A stretch of DNA of 64,000 bases from Sipunculus nudus (Eukaryota; Annelida; Sipuncula; Golfingiida; Sipunculidae), in the NCBI GenBank assembly GCA_026874595.1, contig CM049306.1:76567642-76631641 (forward strand). The letters run 5' to 3'. This document shows, one piece after another, positions 50,446-62,822 of the stretch; position 1 is the stretch's first letter, and the number at the start of each line of letters is the position of its first letter. Below the pieces are notes generated by a model. The model was not told the origin of the DNA and made no database searches. It was given only the letters and a program-made list of their open reading frames with translations. Made by a program: the position numbers and the translations under genes.

Positions 50446-50638
50446 CTGATTCTGCAGATTCTCCAAAAGAAGAGGCAGAGGATACCGATGTTGTTGTACT
50501 ACTTTCACTAATACTGCGTTCTACCCTGGTACGGTATTGTCCCTCTGTAAGGCGCGTTAACCTCCTTAGGAGAAACCTCTTTTCCCTCTCCAACTTTTCC
50601 TTGTGCTGCCGCTGCCTTCTTTCTTTATCTTCAAGTTG
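50446..50638 (-). CDS. MXD: MXD/MAD/MXI1-family factor, leucine-zipper exon
   Basis: This 193-nt internal exon encodes 64 residues plus one base. It starts after the acceptor ATTCATTCACAG in phase 0 with Q-L-E-D and ends at TCAG before the donor GTCAGT. Residues 1-32 form the leucine zipper: heptad positions 2, 9, 16, 23 and 30 are L, Q, L, L, L, and the core EKLEREKRFLLRRL parallels ENLEREQRFLKWRL of MXI1. Basic RVERS and a Ser/Thr-rich linker follow, as in the family (ERIRMDSIGST region). The acidic terminal exon follows in matching phase. The preceding bHLH exon would encode the HTTL...KAKxHIK segment. I could not find it up to 64000, so the gene is partial in this window. The closest subgroup (MXD1, MXI1 or MXD4) cannot be fixed from these residues. 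Confidence 0.88.
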
Positions 50639-51831
50639 CTGTGAATGAATGAAAAACAGCCATGTACTTGAGAATCTCCATGATTTGTCTTTTTATAAAG
50701 TGCCTTGGGCACTGTTATATTTTCAGAAGGGCATGTTTACCTGTCATCAGGTGCAGTTAATCACTCAACCTTGCCTGGAAAGGGCTGACCCTGAAGATCT
50801 GCCAACTGGACAACCCTGGCTGCTTACTGTATAATCTGTCAGTATTCTCTGCAATTTCAATATGTGCCATCTGTTGCTGGGAAAAACCTGTGGCTATCAA
50901 GTTACTGGGGACTTGGGATCCGCCCTTTTCTTACAGGTGAAGCACTTGGCCAGAACAGGTGATACACATGTCAGTAACACAAAATGAGAAGAGGAAGAGG
51001 GGTTTTATCATTTAATGCATGTGTTTTCCTCCATAAACTTGGGGCTATGCCCAATTCAGTGGCTGCTAATGGCATGGTGTATTGTGAGAAAGACAATTGT
51101 GAACACATGGTGGGTGGGAATGTAGATTTCATGGCAGTTCCCAGGATTTAATCCCATTTGTATTTCCTCACTAATTTTCCACATTAATTGTTTTTCCAGC
51201 TCCCTGGCCTGTTCCTTAATTGTTAAAGCCATATATCATTAGTTCCTGTTTTTGTGATATATCAAAGACGTTTTATCTAAAACATAGCAAGTAGTGGCAG
51301 AAGAAATATTGGATTTGCACCTGCACACATACATGAAAGTATCACACCAAGCTCACTGAAATAATAGAAAATTTGATTTATCATATAACTACCAGGCTGA
51401 GCATGGCGATTATGAGCCTTATCAGCCAAGCTTACCAGCCAGGCTTGTGCTGTTCCAAGTGCCCTGGGCTGTGAATTCTCCACTCTCTAATCACTAAAAC
51501 CTTCCTGCAAGGGAACTATTTCAGCCACTTGGCCCTTCTCACCTGTGCTTTTTCCAGGACAAAAGGCTTTCAGAGGTTATGTCAATATCAGTTACACTTA
51601 GAATGTGTGTGCCATGCCCCTGACTTGGGGTCAATGTAAAGTGATAGTGCCAACCAGGTACCAACTGACTTGGTACCCAACCTCATCTGTTCTTTATACG
51701 CCCCACTTGATCACAGAGTTTAAACTTTTTAAGTATCGACAGAGACCAATCAAGAAGGCTTCATTCCACCTCTTATAGAGGTAAAATACTGTTTTTACAT
51801 TGCTTTTCTGATATTTTTAAGACTAGGTACA

Positions 51832-51847
51832 CCCCCCCCCCCCCCCC
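51832..51847. repeat. Poly(dC) tract, C16
   Basis: Sixteen C followed by a short CA-rich stretch. Simple repeat. Confidence 0.9.
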
Positions 51848-54800
51848 TCGCACACACGCACACATAAAAAATCCTTGCACGCCTCTGGTATAGTTTAAGT
51901 TTTCATCATCTTCATGTATACTTGGGTCAAGCTTTCCTTCTAGTCAATGAAAAAGGCTGTGAAATAGTATTGCCTCAACTTGAGGCTGTGAATTAGGTAT
52001 TAAATCGATAAGAACCCAGTCCAAATGCTTATCAAGCCCACATAAACTTGTAATCCTGATGCACACTTACTGTGTGCATGTACATGTGTTATCAACCTCT
52101 AATCACCCTCTTTCACTGGGTACATATTCATACTGTGGGTATCTGCTCTATTTGTAGTGTAAAACTATATAATTAATTTATAACTATATGATTAGTCTCT
52201 TGCTCTTAAACCTTCCTTTTGGATACAAAAATTGAAGAAATCCTGGTGTTTCAACATTTAGAAAATATTGAAATATATATGATTTAATGACCCATATGGC
52301 TCAAGTCTGGTTTTAAACCAGCCATCCCTTGCCTGAGTTGAATCAACATGTATGCCAGAAAGTTATCTGGGCCTGTTTTTTTATACATCAAGTTGATGTA
52401 TGGGAGGAAAAACTACCCTCCAGAGGAAAAGTGTGGACCTGGTTTCTGGATTAAACCATATTTCTCAAACAAAAATGACCTTTATTCAAAACAAGTCAAC
52501 TATTAACTTTTCAGTGGCTTCTGATATCCTAGAGGGAAACTGCACTAGAGTTATAAAATGGATCATAAACTAGAGAAGCTTCTGTGGAAGACATCCCCAA
52601 AACAGTTTTGTTGCAGGAGTCCCTTGTGATTGCCATCTCTCCAGTGCATTTACTGTGAGGAGGTCATATGGATGAATTCACATACACAAAAATCAATGAG
52701 CTGCAGTCCCCGGGCTAACTTGATACTGACACTGCTAGGCCTCTATATCCCTTATGATGTGCTTAACTTATGACAACAGAAAAACCAAGTCACAATACAT
52801 GGGGCAAAAGTCTGCAGGCATCCTCATACAATTAGCCTGGTGTTTTTGTATTAATAGTGTGGTATTGATTTTCTGCTGGTGCCACTGACACAGTTATAAA
52901 ATGGTCGCAGGAAGGTGCAATCACCTAAAAGGTAGCAACGTGGCTCTGTGCAATAATTATACTCAGCACGCAAGATTTTTAGGTAACATTTACCATTTTC
53001 AAATCCTGTGCCATATGCACCTGGATTTAAAAAAAATGGTTTACATGGAGTTGGTCACGCAGTGATACCAAGGATCCGCCGAAAAATTAAGCTACACCAT
53101 GTAAAGACTGACTTAACTAGGTCACTGTCCCTAGATGAACTATATCAGAATGATCCTCAATAAATCTTATATGCCCAGGCTAGCTAATCAGAAACACTAG
53201 TGTGTTCCACATGAGAGACATGATCAGCACATATTGAAAGTTTTCCCCGGGGTATAGCCGGCACTCTATGGCTCAGTAAACTCTGTTTTATAGTATGCCT
53301 ACACACCGTCTCTTATTTACATAGGGCAGTGCCTCTCATGATCTCATAAATGTCTTTTATGACAGTCACGGTCCAGTTCTAGGTTACAATGAATTGGCCA
53401 GCCAATACAGCTCTCTACACCCCCTGGCACTGACATGGGAGCCCTAATGATAATGCATGGGTGGGGAATACCTTTACTGCCTCTAACCTTTATGCCAGGT
53501 CATCTGTTTAATCCCATACCTGAGTGGGTTATGATGTCCCTAGTACCCATAGAAGCAACTACAATTTTGAAACTTGCTGGTGCCGGTATTTTATCATATT
53601 ATTATCTACACATAAATGAAGCCAGTTTTGCCCTCTGGCTGTAGCAGGCTGTAAAGACACAGCTGAAGACCAGCTCACATGCACCATGATGCAAATCCCA
53701 GAGAACCAAACGAGGCTGGTAAACCGAGAACTTCATATACATCCTGCAGCCATTATCTCGGCTAAAATAGCTTTCAGGTTTGCAGGAAGCCATGGCACCA
53801 CCAACAACTCTGGTGTTTGCAGAAACCCCAAGAAGAAGAAAACGGATGTTACCATGGAGATATATTGACAACAGCCTAGGGCAACCGTCCACTAAAGGAT
53901 ACCATACACATTCTGGCCCTGACAGAAGAAGCCCTGTTTTCCTGTGACACCCTTGCTTAATATGTATTGATTCTTGCCATGAAAACATGTGAGACATCAT
54001 GATTAGTCAGACATGGCTCTGCTCCCCTGCAGCATCAACTTATCTGCATACCTGTGATGAAAGGTTTCCTAGGCCTTTACAGCACTGCTCTATTTTGAGT
54101 ACAGGTAAAATATGCTTGGGCACACATGATTACACACTGTCCTGTGGCTGACAGGCCAATGATCCCTCCAAGAGCTTCATGCATTTCACCCACTGAGGTT
54201 CCCAGAAATTATGTTAGCTGGGTATAGCTACTAGCAGTTGTAATAGGCTCATCAGCATGCAAACTGCTGCAAGACTGTGTTAGCAGAAAGCTGAATGACA
54301 CAGGCAGGGGTGGTAACCCCCCTCAAGGGCCCCAGGTCCTTCAAGTCCACAGCAAGTTCAATATTCAATACAATAACTACCTACCCATTCAAGTACTTCT
54401 TCAAAATACCATAATCCTGTCCTGATATTGACAAGAATGCTTGCACAAAGAGTCCAAATTAATACCAGATCCACAGGGAATCATATTCTCACATAAGGTT
54501 TTACAGAAACCTATCTTTACCTGTCATTTTTTCCCTAAATTTCACAACAAAGATTGTACTGAATTTAAAAGACACTGACAACAGCCATCAGACATGTTAA
54601 AATCAGTTTTTATACATGTCTACTGTTGATTCTCAATCTATCAATTAATCTATAAATGTATAGCAAAATATATAGAGATGTATGAATATGTTAATTTTTA
54701 CCTGATTTTGTGAACAGTTCCTGCACAAGCAAAATTTGCCTGAATTGTGAGATAAGAAAAGACCATCTATTCTTTTCCAAACTATTTAAAGTTTACAAAT

Positions 54801-55618
54801 TAAATACAAATTAAATGGCATGCTAACTTTTCTTTATACAAGGCAACTTTTTCATTGGCACAGCTGTACACAACCTGTGTGCTTCATAAATACAAACTGA
54901 AAATTTGTGTGCCAACTACACCTACAGTGACCTGGAAATGGAATGCAGCATGTATAATAAAGTTGGCTCATCATTGGTAGGTGAAGATAATGTTATCCGT
55001 GAACAGGCCTGTGCATGCTGCCTATGCAGCTGCTTAGACAGCAAAGGATGCATATTCCCTGTGCCACCCAATCCGTCTGAAGATGCCAGGGTCAAGCTCT
55101 AACATCCTCAGTGACATGGGTATGCAACCCTTCACATATTGTAAATCAATGCCAATTTAATCATCAAGATTGCAAACACACGTTCTCAGCAAAATTAGGT
55201 TAAACTATCATTTATACTGAATGATTTTCCTGTGGCTTCAGAATACTTAAAGTCAGGCCTACATAAGCTTACTTACAATGAAGTTACTTGGCTTTACCAT
55301 CTGAATTTATAATGCTAAATATTGTTGAAGTTAGTGAAGTATGTGATTTTTATCCTGGTTTAGGTTTTATTGCCTATGAATAGTTCTAGATGCCTTATAT
55401 AACATGTAATACAGGGTTCAAATTTTGAATATTCCCATGTATTGTCGGGGACAACCCATATGCCCATAGCACCCCTTATATAAACGGTTTTGGAAAAAAT
55501 TCATATGGTTTGTGTGTATTTATATTTTGATTTGCACGCTCCTGTTCAATTTCTTAAAGTTTACCATCCTGGAGTGAGGTTTATGCAGATATTGATTTGG
55601 TGGTAGTGTGGGTGGGGT

Positions 55619-55632
55619 GGGGGGGGGGGGGG
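55619..55632 (+). repeat. Poly(dG) tract, G14
   Basis: G14 preceded by GTGGGTGGGG, so several G runs are clustered and G-quadruplex formation on the plus strand is possible. Confidence 0.9.
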
Positions 55633-56639
55633 AATCGTGGTACACAACCTTGTCCAACACAATTGAGCGCTTGGGTAAACATTCCTGTCATCTAAGACAG
55701 AATCTGGTATTTGCACGTCAAGTGGCTATCACATAATGCATACTTGTTCAATATGCTCACATGGATCAGCTCCATCTATTCCTTGGTATAATTGCCCTGT
55801 TCTACCTTTCAAGTACTGTCCAGGTAAACAGATAAATTCCAAAGTAAGTGAGAATCTACCTGCAGATTGTGGTACCAGCCTGATCAAATACCACAATTAG
55901 TCCAGTCTGTACATAAGCCTTTAATATCTTATTTACTGCACAGATGGTGGAAACAGACTGAATCAAGACTTACAAAATTTATGCTGCAATTTATGCCACT
56001 ATATGTCACCTAGTAATAATGAGATGAATTTTTTTATAACATCAGCATCTAAATATTGCAATTTTCACTAGTGCTTCCAATCAGCAAATGATACAACATT
56101 TTTATCAAATTATTACAGCTGTAGCGATTATTATTTATCAGATGAATAATATTGAAAAAAGATAAGTGTATAAATGAATACCTCAGGTCACCATGCTACT
56201 TTGGCTTTTGATGTTCATCATAATGCCAGCGTCAAAATGTCCTAATCCAATAAATGTTTTCTAAGTGAATTTATGTTGGTCATTATCATCTTGTGCATGA
56301 GTCTTTTGACTGTGGCTGAATCTGTGTTACTGTTGAGGTACATGATCATGTATCTATACTACTCCATGGAAAATTCAACTGACAACTTCACTGCTGATCA
56401 TAAATCAACAGTCATAATGCTTTGCAAATATTTCCTTACGCCATCAGCGGTAATTCCAGAGGGGTGTTTCCAATCAGTAACGCTGCAGTTCAGTATTAAT
56501 ACAGTGCACATGAGTCATGGTGATTTTTTAATGCCTCGTACTGCAGACCTAGAGTTTGTATCAATATTATGAATCCCCCCTAACACGAACACACACACAC
56601 ACTTCTTACAAATCCCTACAATGATGAGACAAGGTCTTA

Positions 56640-56675
56640 CAAACAAGGGACCTATGGGTCACGACGCTCAGCTGT
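56640..56675 (-). repeat. TGACCCATGGGTCA repeat, reverse copy
   Basis: AACAAGGGACCTATGGGTCA followed by CGACGCTCAGCTG closely matches 35403-35435 and is the reverse complement of the 11415 and 12262 copies, allowing for divergence. Confidence 0.55.
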
Positions 56676-57039
56676 TATATATGATAAAAAAATATTATTT
56701 AGAAATAAGGCACATGCTGGTTTTGTGTGGTAATAAATATAAGCTGTATTATGAGTTGTTGTTGTTTAGCTTATGTATGATTTTGATAGTACCTTTGGAG
56801 ACAGGGAAGAGGATTGATTTCATTTATTTTATTAACAAATGGAGTACTATTGTCACACAGATTTTGACTTGGCCATATAACTTATAAGCAGAACATATAA
56901 TATAAGAGTTTAACTATTTATTAAAAAAAATTACAAGTATTGTCCCAAATATAATTTTTATAAAAAATAATAAGAGCATCATATGATTTTTTTAAATGAA
57001 ATATAACTGATATGATTATTAAAATAATATTAAAGAATA

Positions 57040-57063
57040 TATTCATGAATGCATTCATGAATA
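57040..57063. repeat. Perfect 24-bp palindrome
   Basis: Both arms read TATTCATGAATG on their own strand. It can also be seen as two near-identical 12-bp units (ATTCATGAATGC and ATTCATGAATAC). No protein-binding role is assigned. Confidence 0.8.
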
Positions 57064-57924
57064 CATTTTGAAAGTATTTGCACGAGTATTCATATACTTT
57101 CATTTTTACCTGAATTCCTATTCTTTATGCAAGAAATTTTATAATGGAGTACATAATCATATTTGTATTTAAATACAATTACAAAGAATTCGCACCATGT
57201 CTGGTGTTTATTCAGTTTCACCAACCAATGATGTTGAGAATCCAGAATATACAAAATTCACACATTTAAATAATGATCATAAGTACCTGGTTTTATGGCT
57301 TTTATTTATATTAAAAAATAACTGTAAAAAATTCATTTTGGACTAATTTCACATCAATGTACACACTAGACACAGTAGGAATCTAGATTAATATTATCAA
57401 CTGCATCTTTGTCTATCATTAATTTCCTTCATATGATCCCTAATGATTAGTAATGAATAATATGATTTACTTCTTTATCATTAAAATTGAACTGAAAAAT
57501 GCCATAGGTGACTGCATGGTGTTATTTGGAATATGTGACATTCTACCCATCGATACAAGATTCTTATATCATCAGTAACTGCAAGTTAATTTCCTGTTAT
57601 TATAAACTAACAAATTCCTTTTCTATTTTTCTTTAATTTGTTATTAAAAACCAATAACAATTTATTAATTTATTGTTTATTGTTATGTTGTTGGTTAAAA
57701 CTACTAGATGAGTTGGGTTGGACCCCTGGATCAACTGTGGCTGGCCATAAGCTGCCTGGATCCCTGTTTGCCTCGCCTCAAGCGTGCATAATTTGATGAA
57801 AGGTCAACAAGGTCAACATACAGGTGACTCAAGAGGGGCTGGAGAGAGCCAAAGTCTGACAGGGTCTCATAAAAAACATTAATAAAAGCTACAATTTTGG
57901 CCAATTTCTTTCAGCTTTCTAAAC

Positions 57925-58475
57925 TTAAAAGCTGAAATCCTAATGTGTGCATGATATGAAAATTATATCAACAGTGCTCACAGGACACAAACGTGCCATG
58001 GTCACAGTTGGGCAAAATTTAAGGTACTAATTTTATATTTATACTAATAACTTATAAAATTTGAAAAATTCAGAACTAATTTTGGGTATTCAATTGAATC
58101 TTGATTAAATAATGTTACATCCCTGACAAAAAAATCTCTAGCTTCAGCAATGCCCTTGTTAAGGGAGTAAATATATTTCTTGATTTTTACCAAAGTGCAT
58201 TATGTTTGGGCCCATAACTTAAAACAATTACGCAATACTGACATCATTCTGGCATGTGCATAGAGAATGAAAAATATGTATATAATTTATGATTAAAGTC
58301 AGATCAGTGGTTTTGATATTAGGCAGTCTTGAAGTGTAACAATGGGTTTTTAATGGAAAAATGAAGTTTTCCATTAATATCTCTAAGGTATTAAGTCCTA
58401 GTGACCAAATTCTTGGCATGGTAGGGGATTTGGAGACATCTAACTGTATGCCGAATTTAAGGAACTAAGAGCTGA
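57925..58475 (+). repeat. Repeat element copy C, no hairpin end
   Basis: It shares CAAACGTGCCATGGTCACAG, GTTGGGCAAAATTTAAGGTA, TATGTTTGGGCCCATAACTT, ATATTAGGCAGTCTTGAAGT and GGAGACATCTAACTGTATGC with copies A and B but is more diverged. It stops before the ACGG run and hairpin. Confidence 0.7.
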
Positions 58476-58599
58476 AGCTGGGGAGCTGAGCTCTTGCAAA
58501 CTGCATAACACTAGCTTGATGTAAACAATATGTTACATGGTGCTTGAAAACTTATTAAAATCTACAGTTTTTGATCAACTGGTTTCAAATTTTTGGTGT

Positions 58600-59265
58600 T
58601 AACAGTTGAAATGCTAACAAAAACATGCTGTGAAAATTAAATCCACAGTACTTACAGGAAAAAAACGTGCCATGGTCAAAGTTGGGCAAAATTTAAGGTA
58701 CCAATTTTTTATTTTTATTAATATTTTAGAAAATTTAAAAGATTTTCATCTAATTTTGGGTATACAATTTAATTTTGATTAATTAAAGTTATATTACTGG
58801 AAAAAAGGTCGATAGCTTAAACATTTTTTGTGTTAAGTGATCAAATATCTTTCCTGATTTTTTACAAAATGCATTATGTTTGGGCCCATAACTTTTTTAA
58901 ATTGAATAATACAGACATAATTTCTGGCATGTACATAGGAACTATATAGAGGAATATTTATGGTAAATATGAGGAAAAACAGATGAGTGGTTTGGATATT
59001 AGGCAGTCCTGAAGTGTGAAAATAGGTTTTTAATAAAAATTGAGGTTTTTCCTTAATTTCTCAAAGGAACGAAGTTGCAAAGACCCAGTTTTCGGCTTGG
59101 TAGGAGATCTTGGGGACATCTAACATTATGCCGAATTTTGGATTCCTAGGTCTTACGGTTTCAAAACGTGCCACATCGACGGACGGACGGACGGACAGAC
59201 GGACGGACGACGGACAATGGACCACGACTATAGCTCAGATGACTTATAGTCAGCTGAGCTAAAAA
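58600..59265 (+). repeat. Hairpin-ended repeat element, copy B
   Basis: Very similar to copy A, especially over its last 350 bp (ATATAGAGGAATATT, CAGATGAGTGGTTTGGATAT, TTCCTAGGTCTTACGG). It ends with ACGG repeats (59179-59215), the hairpin (59232-59244 with 59248-59260) and CTAAAAAAA. It lies in direct orientation about 125 bp after copy C. Confidence 0.8.
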
Positions 59266-60884
59266 AAGGAAAACTGAATAATTTAAAATATGATTTCATC
59301 CAACATTATAAATGATATTAAAGTTCAATCATATCCACTTGCAGTGAAGTAAAAAGCAAGTCTGCTGCTGTGGCACTGCTACGTGTCTTTACTCAAATTT
59401 ACAACAGACTACTTTTTCTGTTAAAGATATTTATCTTTGAAAGAATCTTAGTTGCTGTATAATTTACAAGTGTTTATATTAGCATACCTTAAACAAGCTA
59501 AGGAAACACCACATAACAGACACAAAACTAGTTAAAATTCAATATTGGAGCACATTGTCACACATAGCAGTCTTCATCATAGCCTGTCATTTGAAATCTC
59601 TATGTTTAGAGGAAATATAGCCCAATCTGTCACTGCAAGAGGTTTGACTACATGTGTGCTTGAGTTCAGGAGTTTAAGGCCTGTAATATACTGTGGCGGT
59701 GTATATTGACTGTCAGTCAGTGCTCGACCAGCTACTGTGGTCTCCTGGGCCCCGTAAACATAACAAGTATCAGGAGGGATGAATGGACTGATAGAGATAC
59801 AGAATAGGGATCCTCACAGAATCAATACTAGCCTGATACTCTCAAGTCTGGCATCTCCGACACTTCACAATATAAAACCAGAATTGGACAAAGATCATAC
59901 CAGCTGTGACCAACTGGAATGGGTCTAGATCCCGCCTTGATCCCGGCAACACGTGCCGATGAAGGGGGGATCAGGGGGTGCACCTGTCCATGTTTGCCAT
60001 CTTCATTCTTAATAGCAAAGAGACAAACATATTAAATCTCCCGTTTTCCTCCTCTCACAGGTACAAGCATTTATCCCTCATGTTTGCTTAACACCTTATA
60101 TTTACCTGATCTTTGCTTGATGAGCAGGTGTTGTCGGTTGACCATATGTCTCTGTCTTATGTCTCGGTCCCCTGTGTTAGAAGCTGGTACATAGGCCTTA
60201 TTACAAACCATCTATTCTTTGCCCCCTACTCTTTAACAGCAGGTAATCTGGTCACTTACCAGTTAATTAGTACCTCTGGGAAATCACTTACTTATTGCAT
60301 GCTGATGGGCTTCCAAGCGTTTAACCACACCTGGGTAGGTGGAGCTTCTTTTAACCTTTTTGTACCAGCCGCTCTGGTGGATGAACTTTGACAGAAATAT
60401 TCCTGACAAAGCATTTCAAAGACCTGAAACACATTTTGACAGGTTTGGGCACAGTGCTTCTGGCTCAATCAATCCAAGGTCATGACTCTTTATCTCTGTA
60501 TCTGGTGTACTAACACCTGGTCTAAGATTAAGTAAAACAGGTCTCTACAGTTCAAGGAACTGTTTGGGGTCCTTTCAAGATGAGCCTTCCTGGATGCTCC
60601 AGTCTGGGGGTCTGAACTTCTCATCAGATACCAACAGACTCTATCACATGTTAATACAGATGTCCAGAGCACTTTAGAACAGCAGCATCAGACAGACAAA
60701 GCAAAACAGACAGGATAAACCAATGATAAGATGAACCTCTACAGTACAGGCAGGTCAGGATATGGTCCAGGGTACTGTCCAGAAGATAGCCACCAACAGA
60801 GATTACACTAACACCAAAGACTGCATAGAATGTACCATATGCAGGCCTGATAAATATAGGCATGTTTGTGTTACCATGCATATT

Positions 60885-60900
60885 GGGGGGGGGGGGGGGG
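60885..60900 (+). repeat. Poly(dG) tract, G16
   Basis: Sixteen G in AT-rich surroundings. Simple repeat. Confidence 0.9.
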
Positions 60901-61494
60901 ATTGCTACCTGAAAATTTGTCTGTACTATCCATCTTGAAGATAACTGACAGAGCTGATCCAGTTTAGTGGTTCTGTATTTGCTGGGTTTTATTAGTTTCT
61001 CTGTCTCCAAGGGCCATTTTTGTTCCCAAGGGCATCCTTTGACTTATGGTACATGAGATTGCCCCAAATAGTTCAGATCAAGCTATAATTCAATACTAAA
61101 CACAACTGTGCCATATATAGCACAGTGGTCATAAACAATACTATTTATTTACCAGGAAGCCTGGCAGGTATGATTCATATAATGGTTATGACAGCTCTGG
61201 CAGCAGGAATTTCTAGCAGGGCCCTGGTATTCCTATCTGGTCTTGTAGTGTTTTGTCATCTGTGGTCTCTGTCTGTGGGGCCATTCTTCATTCTGGGGTG
61301 TTGATGTTGATGAATAGCTTAAGCTGGTAGACCAGGATGGTTGTTCTACCCTATGATATGAACCAGTCTCACACAGACTGTTATTATAGGATTTATCAGC
61401 ATAAACATGTTTCCTAAGCCTTCCTAATACAAACCATATGGACACTGCTTTTCAATTCATCTCACTGCATTTACACATTTTTTTTCAGATTCAT

Positions 61495-61545
61495 CAATAA
61501 ATAATAATATTTATATTAATAATAATAATAAATTAATAATATTAG
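61495..61545. repeat. (TAA)n-rich tract
   Basis: AATAATAATA and TAATAATAATAATAA words over about 50 bp. Simple repeat. Confidence 0.8.
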
Positions 61546-62764
61546 AATAAATCACTTGATATATCAAATAATACAAATGACAAAGTTCAATTATCCAAAA
61601 TTGTTCAACTGGTCACAGCTACCCCATTAGCACTGAACAATATATACTGTTACATATATTTAGCATCCATACAGTATGGTGTATATTATCACACTGAACT
61701 GCCCATGAACTGCACATCCAAAACCCTGCATTGCATGATGACCTAGCATCAGGGATGGCATTGTTTTAGACATTTTGAACACCTGTGCCATGCACCGTTC
61801 CTGGTACAACCGGATTCTAACACTACAGGCAATTTCACTTGGTTTATTTGCGTGAAAAACCAGTATATAACAAGCCATCATGGTCTTGCAGGGGCTTGCC
61901 ATATTGCTTGTGGTATGGGTGCAAGTTACACTGGAACTCCACTTAGACTAAACCTGAATCACTGAGAATGATCTTAGTATGGCCTTTTAATGTCCTACCC
62001 CATTGATTACCAATCCTCAAGTCTTACAACCTGTCTGACTAAATTTACTATGATGCAGAGTTACAGGATCAAGTACAGCTGGCCACTGTTGGACCTGTGG
62101 TCATTGAGTGCTTGTCCATGTGTGTCACTACTGTTTACTTTAACACATACTAGCACTGCAGGAAACAGCTGTTCCTTGTATTGCAGGTACAGAAAAAGTT
62201 ACATGTGACATATGGAGAATGTACACTATATGAACTCTGACCCCTTGACTCGGCCCTATCCTAACCCTACTATGTTTGGGTCTGTCAGGTTTTCAATCAA
62301 GCCCTGCTGCTAATGGCTCTGTTGATAAGCCAATCAAATAAGCCACTTCTATGGCCTATTGTCGTATTGAAATGGTCTGGGTGGCACCAGATCTCAATAA
62401 TGCTCTCTCTGCATGCACAAGGCCCTCACAAAATCACAAACCGGCTCTTGGTTCAATTAGGACTATCCCTGACCAATGGAACCATTACAGACCCGGCATT
62501 ATTTAAGAAATATACATTTATTCTGTTCTTTAGTAATGCAAGTTGGAACCACCAGGTAACTGCATTATCATTCTGATTACAAATGATTAACAGTGTACTG
62601 TGGGTCAGACAAGGTACACACATAACTACCATCTAAGCAGATGTAAATATCACTTTGAATAATCTTTGAAAGCTTTATTGACAGGCTTTTGTACTTAATG
62701 AATAGAATATGGATGAGGGTGACTGCAGGAGGAAAGATAAATAATACCACACATAATTTAAACA

Positions 62765-62822
62765 GTGAATAGTGAATTTCTGGATTTCATTTACAGTGAA
62801 TAGTGGAATTCCTGGGTTTTGA
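62765..62822 (+). repeat. Short direct duplication, about 30 bp x 2
   Basis: CAGTGAATAGTGAATTTCTG followed by GATTT, and CAGTGAATAGTGGAATTCCTG (broken here as CAGTGAATAGTGG and AATTCCTG) followed by GGTTTT, are two imperfect tandem copies. Confidence 0.6.

Noticed and set aside
54695-54740. On the minus strand, TTTTGCTTGTGCAG, then 19 nt, then GTAAAAAT looks like a micro-exon
   Set aside because: 19 nt would shift the frame of the MXD-like gene, no family residues are encoded, and such sites arise often by chance in AT-rich introns.
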